DNA of 64,000 nucleotides from Streptosporangium saharense (GTDB lineage: Bacteria; Actinomycetota; Actinomycetes; Streptosporangiales; Streptosporangiaceae). Location: NCBI RefSeq assembly GCF_014203715.1, contig NZ_JACHJP010000009.1:186001-250000 (forward strand), read 5' to 3'. Position numbers and translations under genes: made by a program. Numbering within the stretch: position 1 is the first letter of the stretch; every line of letters starts with the position of its first letter. This document shows positions 39,998 to 49,384 of this stretch, piece by piece. A model generated the notes under the pieces. That model saw only the letters and a program-made list of their open reading frames with translations. It ran no database searches and was not told the DNA's origin.

Positions 39998-40275
39998 CGC
40001 GTTCCGCGGTACTTGCTGAGGCACTAAGAGTCTCGCCCGGCTCTCTTCTCGTCTTCACCGTGCGGCCATTGCCTCATGTTCATCCGAAACCGTGAGCGGC
40101 CGGGCCGTACGGTCCGGTGGGGTGTCTGGTTTCCTCCTGTTCGCACCGTGTGGTGCCGTATGCCGTTGACAGACTGAGGATCCCTCAGGTTAACTGTGCG
40201 GCGGGCGTAAGCTGAGGGTACCTCAGTATGTCTCCCTTTTGGTGCCCGCGTTGATCCCTGTGAAGGAGAGGACCG
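39998..40275. other. Regulatory intergenic region upstream of the monooxygenase operon
   Basis: About 280 bp without a credible gene. Its right half carries two copies of the CTGAGG-N3-CCTCAG palindrome described separately and the ribosome site GAAGGAG for the gene at 40276. Nothing recognisable is seen in the left half. Confidence 0.5.
40174..40226. promoter_or_regulatory. Two CTGAGG-N3-CCTCAG operators upstream of the monooxygenase operon
   Basis: CTGAGGATCCCTCAG (40174-40188) and CTGAGGGTACCTCAG (40212-40226) are both perfect with a 3-bp centre, centres 38 bp apart. The same sequence CTGAGGATCCCTCAG recurs at 47078 next to a TetR gene. I infer that this TetR represses the operon starting at 40276. 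Confidence 0.8.
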
Positions 40276-41286
40276 TTGGCCGAGGCAATCGCGGTCTCCG
40301 TGCATGACACCGTTCCCGTCTGGCGCGGTGACACCGCGGGCGAGGCGCTGCGCCGTTCCCTCGACCTGGCCCGGGCCGCGGAGGCACTGGGGTACCGGCG
40401 CTACTGGGTGGCCGAGCATCACAGCACACCGGCCCTGGCGACCTCGAGTCCGGCGGTGCTCGCCGGGTCCATCCTCGCGGCGACCTCGACCATCCGCGTC
40501 GGCTCGGGAGCGGTGCTGCTGCCCAACCACTCGCCGTACGTGGTCGCCGAGCAGTTCGGCGTGCTGGCCGGGCTCCACCCGGGCCGGGTCGATCTCGGCG
40601 TCGGCCGCGCCGCGGGTGGCTCCCCGGAGACCGCCGCCCGCCTGGGCGACCCGCGCGGACTCGCCTTCCCCGACGCGCTGCGCGAACTTGGCGAGTACTT
40701 CGCCGGGGGCAGCGGCGGCGTCCGGGCCATCCCCGAGCCCACCACGCCGCCCGAGATCTGGCTGGTCGGATCGAGCGCGGGCAGCGCCGCGAACGCCGGG
40801 CGCCTCGGCCTGCCGTACGTGTACGCGCACGCGATCGTGGGAGGTGGGGCGCCGGAGGCGCTTGAGGCCTACCGGCGTGCCTTCAGACCCTCACCGGCCC
40901 TGGCCGAGCCGTACGCCTGCGTGGCGGTGATCGCCGTCGTCAACGATGATGACGAGCGCGCCGAGAGGCTGGCCGCCTCCTTCGTCTACGGGCAGATCCT
41001 GATGCGCACGGTCGATCCGGCGACGGTGCTGCCGACCGAGGAGGAGACGGCCGCGCACCGCTTCACCCCCGACGAGGCGCGGTTCCTGCGGAGCAGGATC
41101 GATCCCCAGTTCGTCGGGAGCCCCGAGCGCGTGGCGCCCCGCCTCGGCGCCTTCCTGCGCGACACCCGCCCTGACGAGCTGTTCGTGCTCACCCAGGTGC
41201 CCGACCACGGGGCCAGGATCCGCTCCTACGAACTGGTCGCCGGGATCGTGTCGTCCCTCCAGCCCTCAGGGGCGGGCGTCGCCTGA
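40276..41286 (+). CDS. LLM-class flavin-dependent oxidoreductase (luciferase-like monooxygenase)
   Basis: A 336-residue TIM-barrel flavoprotein of the single-subunit luciferase-like group (YhbW/MsnO-like). Motifs are GYRRYWVAEHHSTPALATSSPAVL, TSTIRVGSGAVLLPNHSP and GLHPGRVDLGVGRA. It would use reduced FMN and O2. The start is a TTG at 40276 with GAAGGAG upstream. It opens a five-gene operon with a complete peptide/nickel-type ABC importer, so its substrate is probably what that importer brings in. Confidence 0.9.
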   Translation: MAEAIAVSVHDTVPVWRGDTAGEALRRSLDLARAAEALGYRRYWVAEHHSTPALATSSPAVLAGSILAATSTIRVGSGAVLLPNHSPYVVAEQFGVLAGLHPGRVDLGVGRAAGGSPETAARLGDPRGLAFPDALRELGEYFAGGSGGVRAIPEPTTPPEIWLVGSSAGSAANAGRLGLPYVYAHAIVGGGAPEALEAYRRAFRPSPALAEPYACVAVIAVVNDDDERAERLAASFVYGQILMRTVDPATVLPTEEETAAHRFTPDEARFLRSRIDPQFVGSPERVAPRLGAFLRDTRPDELFVLTQVPDHGARIRSYELVAGIVSSLQPSGAGVA

Positions 41287-41348
41287 CCGTCCGAGTTCGA
41301 CGCCGCTTCGGAACCGGCGAACACCGCAGGAACTTCGCAAGGAACAGG

Positions 41349-43010
41349 ATGAGGATGGGTGCTGCTCTGAGGCCCGCGACCACAACCCCCGCCGCCTGGG
41401 CGGGAGCCGTACTGCTGCTGGCTCTCGTCGCCGCCTGCTCACCGGGAACGGCCGGTACGGCGGGCAGCGGGACCGGGGACGCCTCGCCCCGCGCCGGGGG
41501 CACGCTGCGGCTGGCGGTCGAGAAGGAACCGGAGTGCCTCGACCCCCACCAGAGCCCGACCGAGTCCGCCAGGCTGCTCACCCGGCCCATCGTCGACTCG
41601 CTGGTCTACCAGGACCCGCAGGGGAAGTTCCACCCCTGGCTGGCCAGGGAGTGGAAGGTCTCGGCGGACAAACTGACCTACACCTTCCGGCTGCGCGAGG
41701 GCGTCACCTTCACCGACGGCCAGCGGTTCGACGCGGCGGCGGTCGTCGCCAACCTCGACCACGTTGTCGATCCGAAGACCAAGTCGCTGCTCGCGGGCAG
41801 TCTACTCGCGGCCTACCGGTCGTCGAAGGCGCTCGACCCGCTGACGGCCGAGGTGACGCTGAAACGCCCCGACTCCGGATTCCTGGCCGCGCTGGCCCAG
41901 CCCAACCTCGGCATCGAGTCGCCCATCACGCTCAAGGGCCCGGCGTCGAAACTGTGCGCCGTCGTCGTCGGTACCGGCCCCTTCAAATCCGAGACCGGCT
42001 TCACCTCGCAGAAGGGCATCGACTACGTCAGGAACCCGGCCTACGCCTGGGCGCCCGAGGGGACGAAGAGCGGCCCCGTGCCGCTCGACCGCATCGAAGT
42101 CACGGTCGTGCCGGACAACTCCGCCAGGCTCGGCGCGCTCACCAGCGGCCAGGTCGACGCGGTGACCGGCCTCGCCCCGGCGAGCGTCGGCACGCTGAAG
42201 AGCACCCCCGGCTTCACCCTGCACACGACGCGTTTCCCCGGCGCCAACTACAGCTACTGGCCGAACACCGAGAAGGGGCCGCTGAGCGACGTCAACGTGC
42301 GCAGGGCGCTGCGGGCGGGCGTCGACTGGCGGCAGATCGTGAAGAACGTCTACTTCGGTGTGTACGACGGCGCCCAGGGCCCGCTGTCGGCCAGTACTCC
42401 GGGGTTCGACGGCTCACTCGCCCCGGCCTACGGACACGACCCGGCCGAGGCGAACCGGCTGCTCGACCAGGCCGGATGGACGGGACGGGACGCCGCGGGA
42501 TACCGGACAAAGGACGGCAAGCGCCTCACGCTGCGCCACATGTGGTCGGACCCGTCGGTGAGCAATCTCGCCGTGCAGATCCAGGCCGCGGCAAAACGGC
42601 TCGGCGTCGAGATCGTCGAGGAGAACCTCGACGGCGGCACCTTCGTCAACCGCCTGCTGGCCGGGGACTACGAACTGATCGACACCAGTTTCTCCGCGCC
42701 CGGCCCCGACGTGCTGCGGGTGCTGTTCTCCGCGGAGAACATCCCCACGCCCGAACGCGGGATCAGCAACAACATGGCCCGCTACGACGACCCGCGGACC
42801 GAGGACGCCCTCAAACGGGCGCTCGACGCCGCGAGCCAGTCCGAGCAGTTCGGCGTCTACGCCGAGGTGCAGCGGCGGATCACCGAGGACGCCGCGGTGC
42901 TGCCCATCTACTCGCCCCTGTCCGTCGTCGCGGCTCGCGACGGCGTCCGCGACGTACGGTTCAACGTCGACGGATCGCCCGACCTGTCCGGCGTATGGCT
43001 GGCGTCCTGA
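41349..43010 (+). CDS. Peptide/nickel-type ABC transporter substrate-binding lipoprotein (SBP family 5)
   Basis: A 553-residue family 5 binding protein with lipobox LVAAC near residue 30. Family motifs are LAREWKVSADKLTYTFRLREGVTFTDGQRFDAAAVVANLDHV, NVRRALRAGVDWRQIVKNVYFG and a C-terminal RITEDAAVLPIYSPLSVVAARDGV. Ligands of such proteins include oligopeptides, metal chelates, opines and sulfur compounds. It sits right after the monooxygenase and 3 bases before the first permease gene. Confidence 0.93.
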   Translation: MRMGAALRPATTTPAAWAGAVLLLALVAACSPGTAGTAGSGTGDASPRAGGTLRLAVEKEPECLDPHQSPTESARLLTRPIVDSLVYQDPQGKFHPWLAREWKVSADKLTYTFRLREGVTFTDGQRFDAAAVVANLDHVVDPKTKSLLAGSLLAAYRSSKALDPLTAEVTLKRPDSGFLAALAQPNLGIESPITLKGPASKLCAVVVGTGPFKSETGFTSQKGIDYVRNPAYAWAPEGTKSGPVPLDRIEVTVVPDNSARLGALTSGQVDAVTGLAPASVGTLKSTPGFTLHTTRFPGANYSYWPNTEKGPLSDVNVRRALRAGVDWRQIVKNVYFGVYDGAQGPLSASTPGFDGSLAPAYGHDPAEANRLLDQAGWTGRDAAGYRTKDGKRLTLRHMWSDPSVSNLAVQIQAAAKRLGVEIVEENLDGGTFVNRLLAGDYELIDTSFSAPGPDVLRVLFSAENIPTPERGISNNMARYDDPRTEDALKRALDAASQSEQFGVYAEVQRRITEDAAVLPIYSPLSVVAARDGVRDVRFNVDGSPDLSGVWLAS

Positions 43011-43012
43011 GG

Positions 43013-43987
43013 ATGCGGGAGGCCGCGGCGCCAGGCCGGTCCGGTACGGCACGCGGAGCACTCGTCCGCCTCGTGCTGGTCCGCCTGGCCGCCTCCTTCG
43101 CGGTGCTCTGGGGGGCGGTGACGGCGACGTTCGTCCTGCTGCAGGTCATGCCGGGCAGCACCGCCGACGTCCTGCTCGCGCGCTCCTCGGTCACCCCCGC
43201 GATCCGGGCCCGCCTTGTCGCGGAGTACGGCCTCGACGATCCGCTGCCCGTGCAGTACCTCACCTATCTCGGCCGGATCGCGCGCGGCGAGTTCGGCGAG
43301 TCGTACGTGCTGCGCAGGCCGGTGTGGGACGAGATCGCCGCCCAGCTCCCCGACACGCTGCTGCTGGTGGCCACGACCCTGCTCGTCACAGTCGTCGTGT
43401 CGGTCCTGGCCGGGCTGTTGAGCGTGAACCGCAGGGCGTGGGTGCGCTCGCTGTTCGCCGCGGCCGAGTCGCTGGTCGTGGCCCTGCCCCCGTTCTGGCT
43501 CGGACTGCTGCTGCTGACCGTCTTCTCCTTCACCCTGCACTGGTTCCCGGCCATCGGGTCCTCCTCCCCGGCGGGCCTGGTGCTGCCGACCGTGGCGCTG
43601 GCCGCGGGACCGGCGGCGGTGGTCGCCGGGGTGCTGCGGGAGGGGCTGCTGCGCGCGATGGAGGAGCCGTTCGTGGTGACCGCCCGCGCCCGGGGCATCG
43701 GCGAGGCCGCGCTGCGCCTGCGGCACGTGCTGCGCCACGCCCTGCTGCCCGTCACCACGCTGCTCGGCTGGATCGCCGGTTCCCTGATCGGTGGCGCGGT
43801 CATCATCGAGATCGTCTTCTCCCGGCAGGGGATCGGACGCCTGGCCCTGTCCGCCGTGGCGAACAAGGACATGCCCGTGGTCGTCGCGGTCGTCCTGGTC
43901 ACGGCGGTCGCGTTCGTGCTGCTGACCATCACGGTCGACATCCTCACCTGGGTGATCGATCCCAGGACACGGGACGCGGGAAGGTAG
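43013..43987 (+). CDS. ABC transporter permease (DppB-like)
   Basis: A 324-residue permease with six predicted membrane helices. The N-terminal FVLLQVMPGSTADVLLARSSVTPAIRARLVAEYGLDDPLPVQYLTYL is diagnostic of DppB/OppB proteins, and the ATPase-contact EAA loop is EEPFVVTARARGIGEAALRLRHVLRHALLPV. The ATG at 43013 lies two bases after the binding-protein stop. It is the first half of the channel. Confidence 0.93.
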   Translation: MREAAAPGRSGTARGALVRLVLVRLAASFAVLWGAVTATFVLLQVMPGSTADVLLARSSVTPAIRARLVAEYGLDDPLPVQYLTYLGRIARGEFGESYVLRRPVWDEIAAQLPDTLLLVATTLLVTVVVSVLAGLLSVNRRAWVRSLFAAAESLVVALPPFWLGLLLLTVFSFTLHWFPAIGSSSPAGLVLPTVALAAGPAAVVAGVLREGLLRAMEEPFVVTARARGIGEAALRLRHVLRHALLPVTTLLGWIAGSLIGGAVIIEIVFSRQGIGRLALSAVANKDMPVVVAVVLVTAVAFVLLTITVDILTWVIDPRTRDAGR

Positions 43988-43990
43988 CCG

Positions 43991-44791
43991 GTGCCCAGAA
44001 GCCTGTGGCCGTGGACGGCCGTGCTGGTGCTGCTGGCCGCCATGGCGGCGTTCCCCTCGCTGTTCACCGGCGCCGATCCGGACGCGGCCGACCTGGAGGC
44101 GGTCCTGCGTCCGCCGGGCGCCGAACACTGGCTCGGCACGGACCAGAACGGCCGCGACCTCTACGCCAGGATCGTGTACGGCGCCAGGCCCTCCCTGCTC
44201 ATCGGGACCGGGGCGGTCCTGCTGGCGCTCGTGGCCGGCGTCGCCGTGGGGGTGGCCGCAGCCCAACTCGGCCGGATCGCCGACCAGGTCCTCAGCCGCT
44301 CGCTCGACGTGATCCTGTCCGTCCCCGGCCTGCTGCTGGTCTTCCTCGTCGTCGCCGTGCTCGGTCCGGGGAGCGGCTCGGCCGCGGTCGGCCTCGCGGT
44401 GGTCTCCGTGCCGGGCTTCGCCCGGGTGGCGCGCGCCGAGGTGATCCGCCTGCGCGCCGCGCAGTACGTCGAGGCCGCCCACGGCTTCGGCTGGTCACGG
44501 GCCCAGGTGGTCGCCAGGCACGTGCTGCCGAACGCGGCGGGCCCGTTTCTCGCGCTGGCGACCGTCAGCCTGGGCGCGATGATCGTCGCGAGCTCCTCGC
44601 TCAGTTTCGTGGGGCTCGGCCCCCGCCCGCCCACCGCCGAGTGGGGCGCCATGCTCGCCGACAGCAGGGAGTTCCTCGCGCTCGCCTGGTGGCCCGGCGT
44701 GTTCCCCGGGATCGCCGTCACCGTCGCGGTGCTGGCCGTCACGCTCGTCGGACAGCACCTCAACCGCCGCGTCGAACGGAGACTGCCGTGA
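43991..44791 (+). CDS. ABC transporter permease (DppC-like)
   Basis: A 266-residue permease. HWLGTDQNGRDLYARIVYGARPSLLIG near residue 40 is the DppC/OppC signature, and the EAA loop reads AAQYVEAAHGFGWSRAQVVARHVLPNAAGP. About six helices. It starts with a GTG three bases after the DppB-like stop and overlaps the ATPase gene by 4 bp (GTGA), so the operon is tightly coupled. Confidence 0.93.
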   Translation: MPRSLWPWTAVLVLLAAMAAFPSLFTGADPDAADLEAVLRPPGAEHWLGTDQNGRDLYARIVYGARPSLLIGTGAVLLALVAGVAVGVAAAQLGRIADQVLSRSLDVILSVPGLLLVFLVVAVLGPGSGSAAVGLAVVSVPGFARVARAEVIRLRAAQYVEAAHGFGWSRAQVVARHVLPNAAGPFLALATVSLGAMIVASSSLSFVGLGPRPPTAEWGAMLADSREFLALAWWPGVFPGIAVTVAVLAVTLVGQHLNRRVERRLP

Positions 44792-46404
44792 CGGCCGAAG
44801 ACCCCCTCGTCGCCGTGCGGGACCTCACGGTGCGCTTCCCCGTCCGGCGCGGCGAGGTCGAGGCGGTGCGGGGCGTCTCGTTCCGGATCGGCCGGGGCCA
44901 GATCGTCGCGATCGTCGGGGAGTCGGGGTCGGGCAAGAGCGTCACGGCCCGCAGCCTCGTCGGCCTCGCGGGGGAGGGCGCCCACGTCGCCGCCACCGAG
45001 CTGGCCTTCGACGGGATCGACCTGCGTGCCGTACGGGGCCGGGGATGGCGGGCGGTGCGCGGACGCCGGGTGGGGTTCGTCCTGCAGGACGCGCTGGGAT
45101 CGCTGGACCCGTTGCGCAGGGTCGGCGCCGAGGTGGCCGAGCCGCTGCGTGCCCACGGCGTCGTCCCGGCGCGCGAGGTGGACGCCGAGGTCGTGCGGCT
45201 GCTCGGCGAGGCGGGGATCCCCGCCCCTGAGGGCCGGGCCAGGCAGTACCCCCACCAGCTTTCCGGCGGGCTGCGCCAGCGCGCGCTCATCGCCTCGGCG
45301 CTGGCCGCGCGGCCCGACCTGCTGATCGCCGACGAGCCGACGACGGCCCTGGACGCGACAGTGCAGCGGCAGGTCCTCGGGCTGCTGCGCGAGCGCGTCG
45401 GCCACGGCACCGCGGTGCTGCTCATCAGCCACGACCTCGGCGTGGTCGCGGAGATCGCCGACCACGTGTACGTGATGAAGGACGGGCTGTTCGTCGAGGA
45501 CGGCCCGGCCGCGCGGGTGCTGGAGTCGCCGTCGCACCCCTACACGAGGACCCTGGTCGGTGCGGCCCTCGGGCGTGCGGCGCGTCCGAGGGTCACGCCG
45601 GGTGGGAGCCCTCGCGAGGTGCTCCGGGCCGAGGGACTGGTCAAGGAGTTCACCCTGCCGGGCAGGGGCGCGTTCACCGCGGTCGAGGACGTGTCGGTCA
45701 CGGTCAGGGCGGGGGAGACCCTCGGCGTGGTCGGCGAGTCCGGCTCGGGCAAGACCACCCTCGGGCGGCTGCTCATGGGCCTGCTCGACCCCGACGCCGG
45801 ACGCGTGCTGCTGGACGGGCGGCCGTGGGACGGGCTGCGCGGCCACGCCAGACGGACCGCCAGGCGCGGGGTGCAGATGATCTACCAGCATCCGCTGTCG
45901 TCCTTCGACCCCCGCTACACGGCGCGGCAGATCCTGGAGGAGCCGCTGCGGGCGGCGGGGACGGCGGGGCGGGAGCGCGCCGTGCGGGTGGCGCGGGTGC
46001 TTGAGCACGTCGGCCTGTCCCCGGCCGTGCTCGACCGGCACGCGAGAGAACTGTCAGGAGGGCAGCGGCAACGCCTCGCGATCGCCCGCGCCCTCGCCCC
46101 GGAGCCGCAGGTCATCGTCTGCGACGAGCCGGTCTCCGCGCTCGACGCGTCCATCCAGGCCCAGGTTCTGGACGTGCTCGCCGACGTCCAGGAACGGCTC
46201 GGCGTGGCGTACGTGTTCATCTCCCACGACCTCGGTGTCATCCGCGGGCTGAGCCACCGGGTGGTGGTGATGAAGGACGGCCGGGTGGTGGAGAGCGGGG
46301 AAACGCGACGGGTTCTCGACCACCCGGCACATCCGTACACGAGAGCGCTTCTCGACGCGGTTCCCCGCTTCGCGGTTCGTGGGCGGCTCCGAAGCCGGGC
46401 TTGA
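44788..46404 (+). CDS. Fused peptide-type ABC transporter ATPase (DppD-DppF)
   Basis: A 538-residue protein joining two ATPase domains that are often separate. Domain 1: Walker [10 protein letters not shown], signature LSGGLRQR, Walker [13 protein letters not shown] and an oligopeptide-type tail [10 protein letters not shown]. Domain 2: [29 protein letters not shown] and a second tail [12 protein letters not shown]. Both sites look competent. The long frame continues upstream but overlaps the permeases; the GTG at 44788 is the start. It powers uptake for the system and ends the operon. Confidence 0.93.
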   Translation: MTAEDPLVAVRDLTVRFPVRRGEVEAVRGVSFRIGRGQIVAIVGESGSGKSVTARSLVGLAGEGAHVAATELAFDGIDLRAVRGRGWRAVRGRRVGFVLQDALGSLDPLRRVGAEVAEPLRAHGVVPAREVDAEVVRLLGEAGIPAPEGRARQYPHQLSGGLRQRALIASALAARPDLLIADEPTTALDATVQRQVLGLLRERVGHGTAVLLISHDLGVVAEIADHVYVMKDGLFVEDGPAARVLESPSHPYTRTLVGAALGRAARPRVTPGGSPREVLRAEGLVKEFTLPGRGAFTAVEDVSVTVRAGETLGVVGESGSGKTTLGRLLMGLLDPDAGRVLLDGRPWDGLRGHARRTARRGVQMIYQHPLSSFDPRYTARQILEEPLRAAGTAGRERAVRVARVLEHVGLSPAVLDRHARELSGGQRQRLAIARALAPEPQVIVCDEPVSALDASIQAQVLDVLADVQERLGVAYVFISHDLGVIRGLSHRVVVMKDGRVVESGETRRVLDHPAHPYTRALLDAVPRFAVRGRLRSRA

Positions 46405-46459
46405 CGCGGGCCCCGCCGTACCCACGGATTCCTTGTTGGTTTGTTGGCCTTTGCTCCGC

Positions 46460-47056
46460 CTACACGGGGAGCACGGGCCGCGTGGTGATGCCCTCCAGCA
46501 TCAGGCGCAGCAGGCGCGGGCTGCCGTCCCTGCCGGAGGTGGCCTGCTCGCGCACCCAGGCGGCGGCGCCCATGAGGTCGAACAGCTCGTCGGGGGTGAG
46601 GTCGGCGCGCACGCAGCCCGCCGTCTGGGCGGCGCGCAGCAGGTCGGCGCCGCTGCGGTGCATGGCGGCGCACATGGCGTGCGAGGGCGTTCCCTCGTCG
46701 TACATGCTCTGGGTGAGGATGCCGACGAGGCCGCGGAAGGTGCTGAAGTGCACCACGGCCTCACGCATCCACTCGGTCAGCGCGTCGAGCGGGTCCCGGT
46801 CGGCGGCCAGCCGCCCGGCCTGGGCGACGAGGTTCTCCAGGCCGTCGCGGGTGGTGGCCTCGACGAGTGAGGCGCGGGTGGGGAAGTGCCGGTACAGCGT
46901 GCCGATCGCCACCCCGGCCTGGCTCGCGATCTCCTCAAGGGAGGCGTCGGAGCCCGAGGCCTCGAACGCCTTGCGGGCCGCGGCGAGGATGGCGTCGTAG
47001 TTGCGCTGTCCGTCGGCCCTCTTCGGGCGCTGGGCGATGTAGGCCCTGTCGTCCAC
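46460..47056 (-). CDS. TetR-family regulator of the CTGAGG regulon
   Basis: A 198-residue TetR protein. HTH: NYDAILAAARKAFEASGSDASLEEIASQAGVAIGTLYRHFPTR. The C-terminal part (about 85-190) resembles TetR_C_33-like ligand domains. The frame is open to 47107, but that extension reads through a CTGAGG palindrome at 47078-47092; the GTG at 47056 has GGGAGG six bases before it and is the better start. It is divergent from an MFS exporter, with three operator copies between them. Confidence 0.9.
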   Translation of the reverse strand: MDDRAYIAQRPKRADGQRNYDAILAAARKAFEASGSDASLEEIASQAGVAIGTLYRHFPTRASLVEATTRDGLENLVAQAGRLAADRDPLDALTEWMREAVVHFSTFRGLVGILTQSMYDEGTPSHAMCAAMHRSGADLLRAAQTAGCVRADLTPDELFDLMGAAAWVREQATSGRDGSPRLLRLMLEGITTRPVLPV

Positions 47057-47077
47057 GTCTACCTCCCGCTTGACAAC

Positions 47078-47161
47078 CTGAGGATCCCTCAGTTTGAATG
47101 CTGGCAATTAACCTGAGACTACCTCAGTATAGCCGTGCCCATTAACCTGAGGGTGCCTCAC
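47078..47161. promoter_or_regulatory. Three CTGAGG-N3-CCTCAG operators between TetR and MFS genes
   Basis: CTGAGGATCCCTCAG (47078-47092), CTGAGACTACCTCAG (47113-47127, one mismatch) and CTGAGGGTGCCTCAC (47147-47161, one mismatch) have centres about 35 bp apart. They often carry TTAAC or AAC on the left, which may extend the site. The first is identical to the site at 40174. They cover both divergent promoters. Confidence 0.8.
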
Positions 47162-47195
47162 TATGCACTCTCCACCGGTGAACCGTGGAGGTTCC

Positions 47196-48605
47196 ATGAC
47201 CCAGGAAAGCGTCCCCGCCGACATCTCAGGAGGTGAGCGCGCATGGGCCCTCGTGCTCACGGCGATCGTCGGGGCCGAGTTCATGCTCCAGCTCGACGGC
47301 ACGATCGTGAACGTCGCGCTTCCCGCGCTGCAGTCCGATCTCCACCTGTCGGTCACCGGAGGGTCGTGGGTGCCGAACGGCTTCCTCCTCGCCTTCGGCG
47401 GCCTGCTGCTGTTCGCGGGCCGCCTCGGCGACGCGCTGGGACACCGCAGGGTCTTCCTCGCGGGCATCGGGCTGGTCGTGGTGGCCTCGCTGGTCGCCGG
47501 TCTCGCGTCGAACCTGGAGGTGCTGCTCGTCGGCCGGGTCCTGCAGGGCGCGGGCGCGGCGATCGCCGGTCCCACCGGCCTGGCGCTGCTCGCGATCGTC
47601 TTCCAGGGAGAACGGCAGCAGCGGGCCTTCGGCCTCTACTCCACCGTGACCGGCCTCGGCGCCTCGGCCGGGATGGTGCTGGGCGGGGTGCTGACCTGGG
47701 TGGGGGACTGGCGCTGGAGCCTGCTGGTGAACGTGCCGATCGGGCTGGTCCTCATCGCGATCACCGTCCGGGCGCTGGGCCTGCGTGACGAGACGACCCG
47801 CTCCCGCTCGCTCGGGCTGCCCAGCGCGCTGCTGAGCACCGCCGCCCTCACCACCGCCGTGTACGGCCTCGTCCACGCCGCCGAGAGCGGCTGGGGCGAC
47901 CGCTGGACCCTGACGGCCCTCGGCGCCGCGGTCGTGCTGGTCGTCGTGCTGCTCCTGGTCGACCGGCGGGCCGCGGAACCGCTGCTGCCCGTCGCGGTCC
48001 TCACCGGGCGGGACCGGGTCGGCGCCTTCCTGAGCCTGTTGCTGCTCGCGGCGGTCCTCACCGGCTTCCTGATCTATCTGGTCCAGTATCTGCAGGGGGT
48101 GCTCGGCTTCAACGCGCTGCAGAGCGGACTGGCCATCCTGCCCTTCGGCCTGGCGCTGCTGGCCACCACCCAGCTTCTCACCGGGCGCATCGCCGCGTTC
48201 GGCCTCAAGACGCGGGCGGTCGCCGGTCTCGTGGTCGTATTGGCCGGGGTCGCCTGGCTGACCCGCCTCGACGGCGGCAGCTCCTACGCGAGCGGCGTGC
48301 TCCCGGCCCTCGTGGTCATGGGACTGGGCGTCGGCGTGGCGATCATCCCGCTCAACATGATCGTGCTGACCACGGCTCCCAGCGAGTACGCCGGGGTCAC
48401 GGCGGGGGTGCTGCAGACGGCCCTCACCGTCGGCGGCTCGCTCGGCCTGGCCATCATGCTGATCCCGCTCACCCAGGGCACCGGGGACATCGCCCACACG
48501 ATCTCGTCGGTCTTCGTCTGGGCCGGTGGCGCCCTGGTCGCCGCGCTGCTCCTCTCCCTGGCCTTCTGGGCCCGCCCGGGAACCGGGAAGGCCGCGGAGC
48601 GGTAA
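47196..48605 (+). CDS. MFS drug exporter, DHA2 (14-TMS, EmrB/QacA) family
   Basis: A 469-residue transporter with about 14 hydrophobic helices. Family motifs are LDGTIVNVALPALQSDL in helix 1 and GRLGDALGHRRVFLAGIGL (motif A) after helix 2, then GRVLQGAGAAIAGPTGLALL. The start at 47196 has GGAGG four bases upstream. Export of a toxic compound is likely; shared operators suggest that the same molecule also induces the monooxygenase/ABC importer operon. Confidence 0.92.
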   Translation: MTQESVPADISGGERAWALVLTAIVGAEFMLQLDGTIVNVALPALQSDLHLSVTGGSWVPNGFLLAFGGLLLFAGRLGDALGHRRVFLAGIGLVVVASLVAGLASNLEVLLVGRVLQGAGAAIAGPTGLALLAIVFQGERQQRAFGLYSTVTGLGASAGMVLGGVLTWVGDWRWSLLVNVPIGLVLIAITVRALGLRDETTRSRSLGLPSALLSTAALTTAVYGLVHAAESGWGDRWTLTALGAAVVLVVVLLLVDRRAAEPLLPVAVLTGRDRVGAFLSLLLLAAVLTGFLIYLVQYLQGVLGFNALQSGLAILPFGLALLATTQLLTGRIAAFGLKTRAVAGLVVVLAGVAWLTRLDGGSSYASGVLPALVVMGLGVGVAIIPLNMIVLTTAPSEYAGVTAGVLQTALTVGGSLGLAIMLIPLTQGTGDIAHTISSVFVWAGGALVAALLLSLAFWARPGTGKAAER

Positions 48606-48699
48606 AGGCGGGCGTTCTGGCGGGTAAAACTCGGGGAACGGCCTTGGTTTGGAAAAGTCGGCGGGCATAACTCCGGGGAGGAGACGGAGGGTGGCTGTC

Positions 48700-49362
48700 A
48701 TGGGGGAGCGGGTGTTCGAGGATCGGCGGGACGCGGGGCGGGTGCTCGCGGGGTTCCTGGAGCACTACCGGGACCGGCCCGACGTGGTCGTTCTGGGGCT
48801 GCCGCGTGGGGGTGTGCCCGTCGCCTACGAGATCGCCGTGGCCCTCGGGGCGCCGCTCGACGTCTTCGTCGTCCGCAAGCTGGGGGTCCCCGGCCACGAG
48901 GAGCTGGCGATGGGGGCGATCGCCGGGGGCGGGGTCGTCGTGCTCAACGAGGACATCGTCCGCGGGGCGGGGGTGTGGCCGGACACGCTGCGGGAGGTGA
49001 CCGCGGACGAGCGCAAGGAGCTGGTCAGGCGGGAGCGGGCCTACCGGGAGGGCCGTCCCCCGCCCGACCTCATGGGCAGGACCGTCGTCGTGGTGGACGA
49101 CGGGCTGGCGACCGGGGCGACCATGCGCGCCGCCGTGGCGGCGCTGCGCCGTCACGAGCCCGCGGGGATCGTGGTCGCCGTCCCCACCGCGTCCGAGCAG
49201 GCCGTCCGGGAGCTGAGCGCGCTGGCCGACCAGGTGGTCTGCGCCTCGACCCCGCCCCTCTTCACGGCGGTCGGATTCTCCTACCGGGACTTCGAGCAGA
49301 CGACGGACGAGGAGGTGCGGGACCTCCTGCGCGCCGCGGCCGCCAGGCGGGTGCGGGCGTGA
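48700..49362 (+). CDS. Phosphoribosyltransferase-domain protein
   Basis: A 220-residue type I PRTase-like protein. The PRPP loop motif is [23 protein letters not shown], and the N-terminal [45 protein letters not shown] is characteristic of the group found next to, or fused with, dienelactone-hydrolase-like proteins. The ATG at 48700 with GGAGG is preferred over a GTG at 48691. Nucleobase specificity is not evident. It forms a pair with the hydrolase gene that follows after 22 bp. Confidence 0.88.
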   Translation: MGERVFEDRRDAGRVLAGFLEHYRDRPDVVVLGLPRGGVPVAYEIAVALGAPLDVFVVRKLGVPGHEELAMGAIAGGGVVVLNEDIVRGAGVWPDTLREVTADERKELVRRERAYREGRPPPDLMGRTVVVVDDGLATGATMRAAVAALRRHEPAGIVVAVPTASEQAVRELSALADQVVCASTPPLFTAVGFSYRDFEQTTDEEVRDLLRAAAARRVRA

Positions 49363-49384
49363 CAGGACGGCGGGAGGAGGAACG

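Noticed and set aside
41534-43012. Long arginine-rich frame overlapping the family 5 binding protein
   Set aside because: The frame is open because of high GC, but its composition is unlike a protein. The same region in another frame encodes a clear lipoprotein. Only the part from 43013 (permease) is real.
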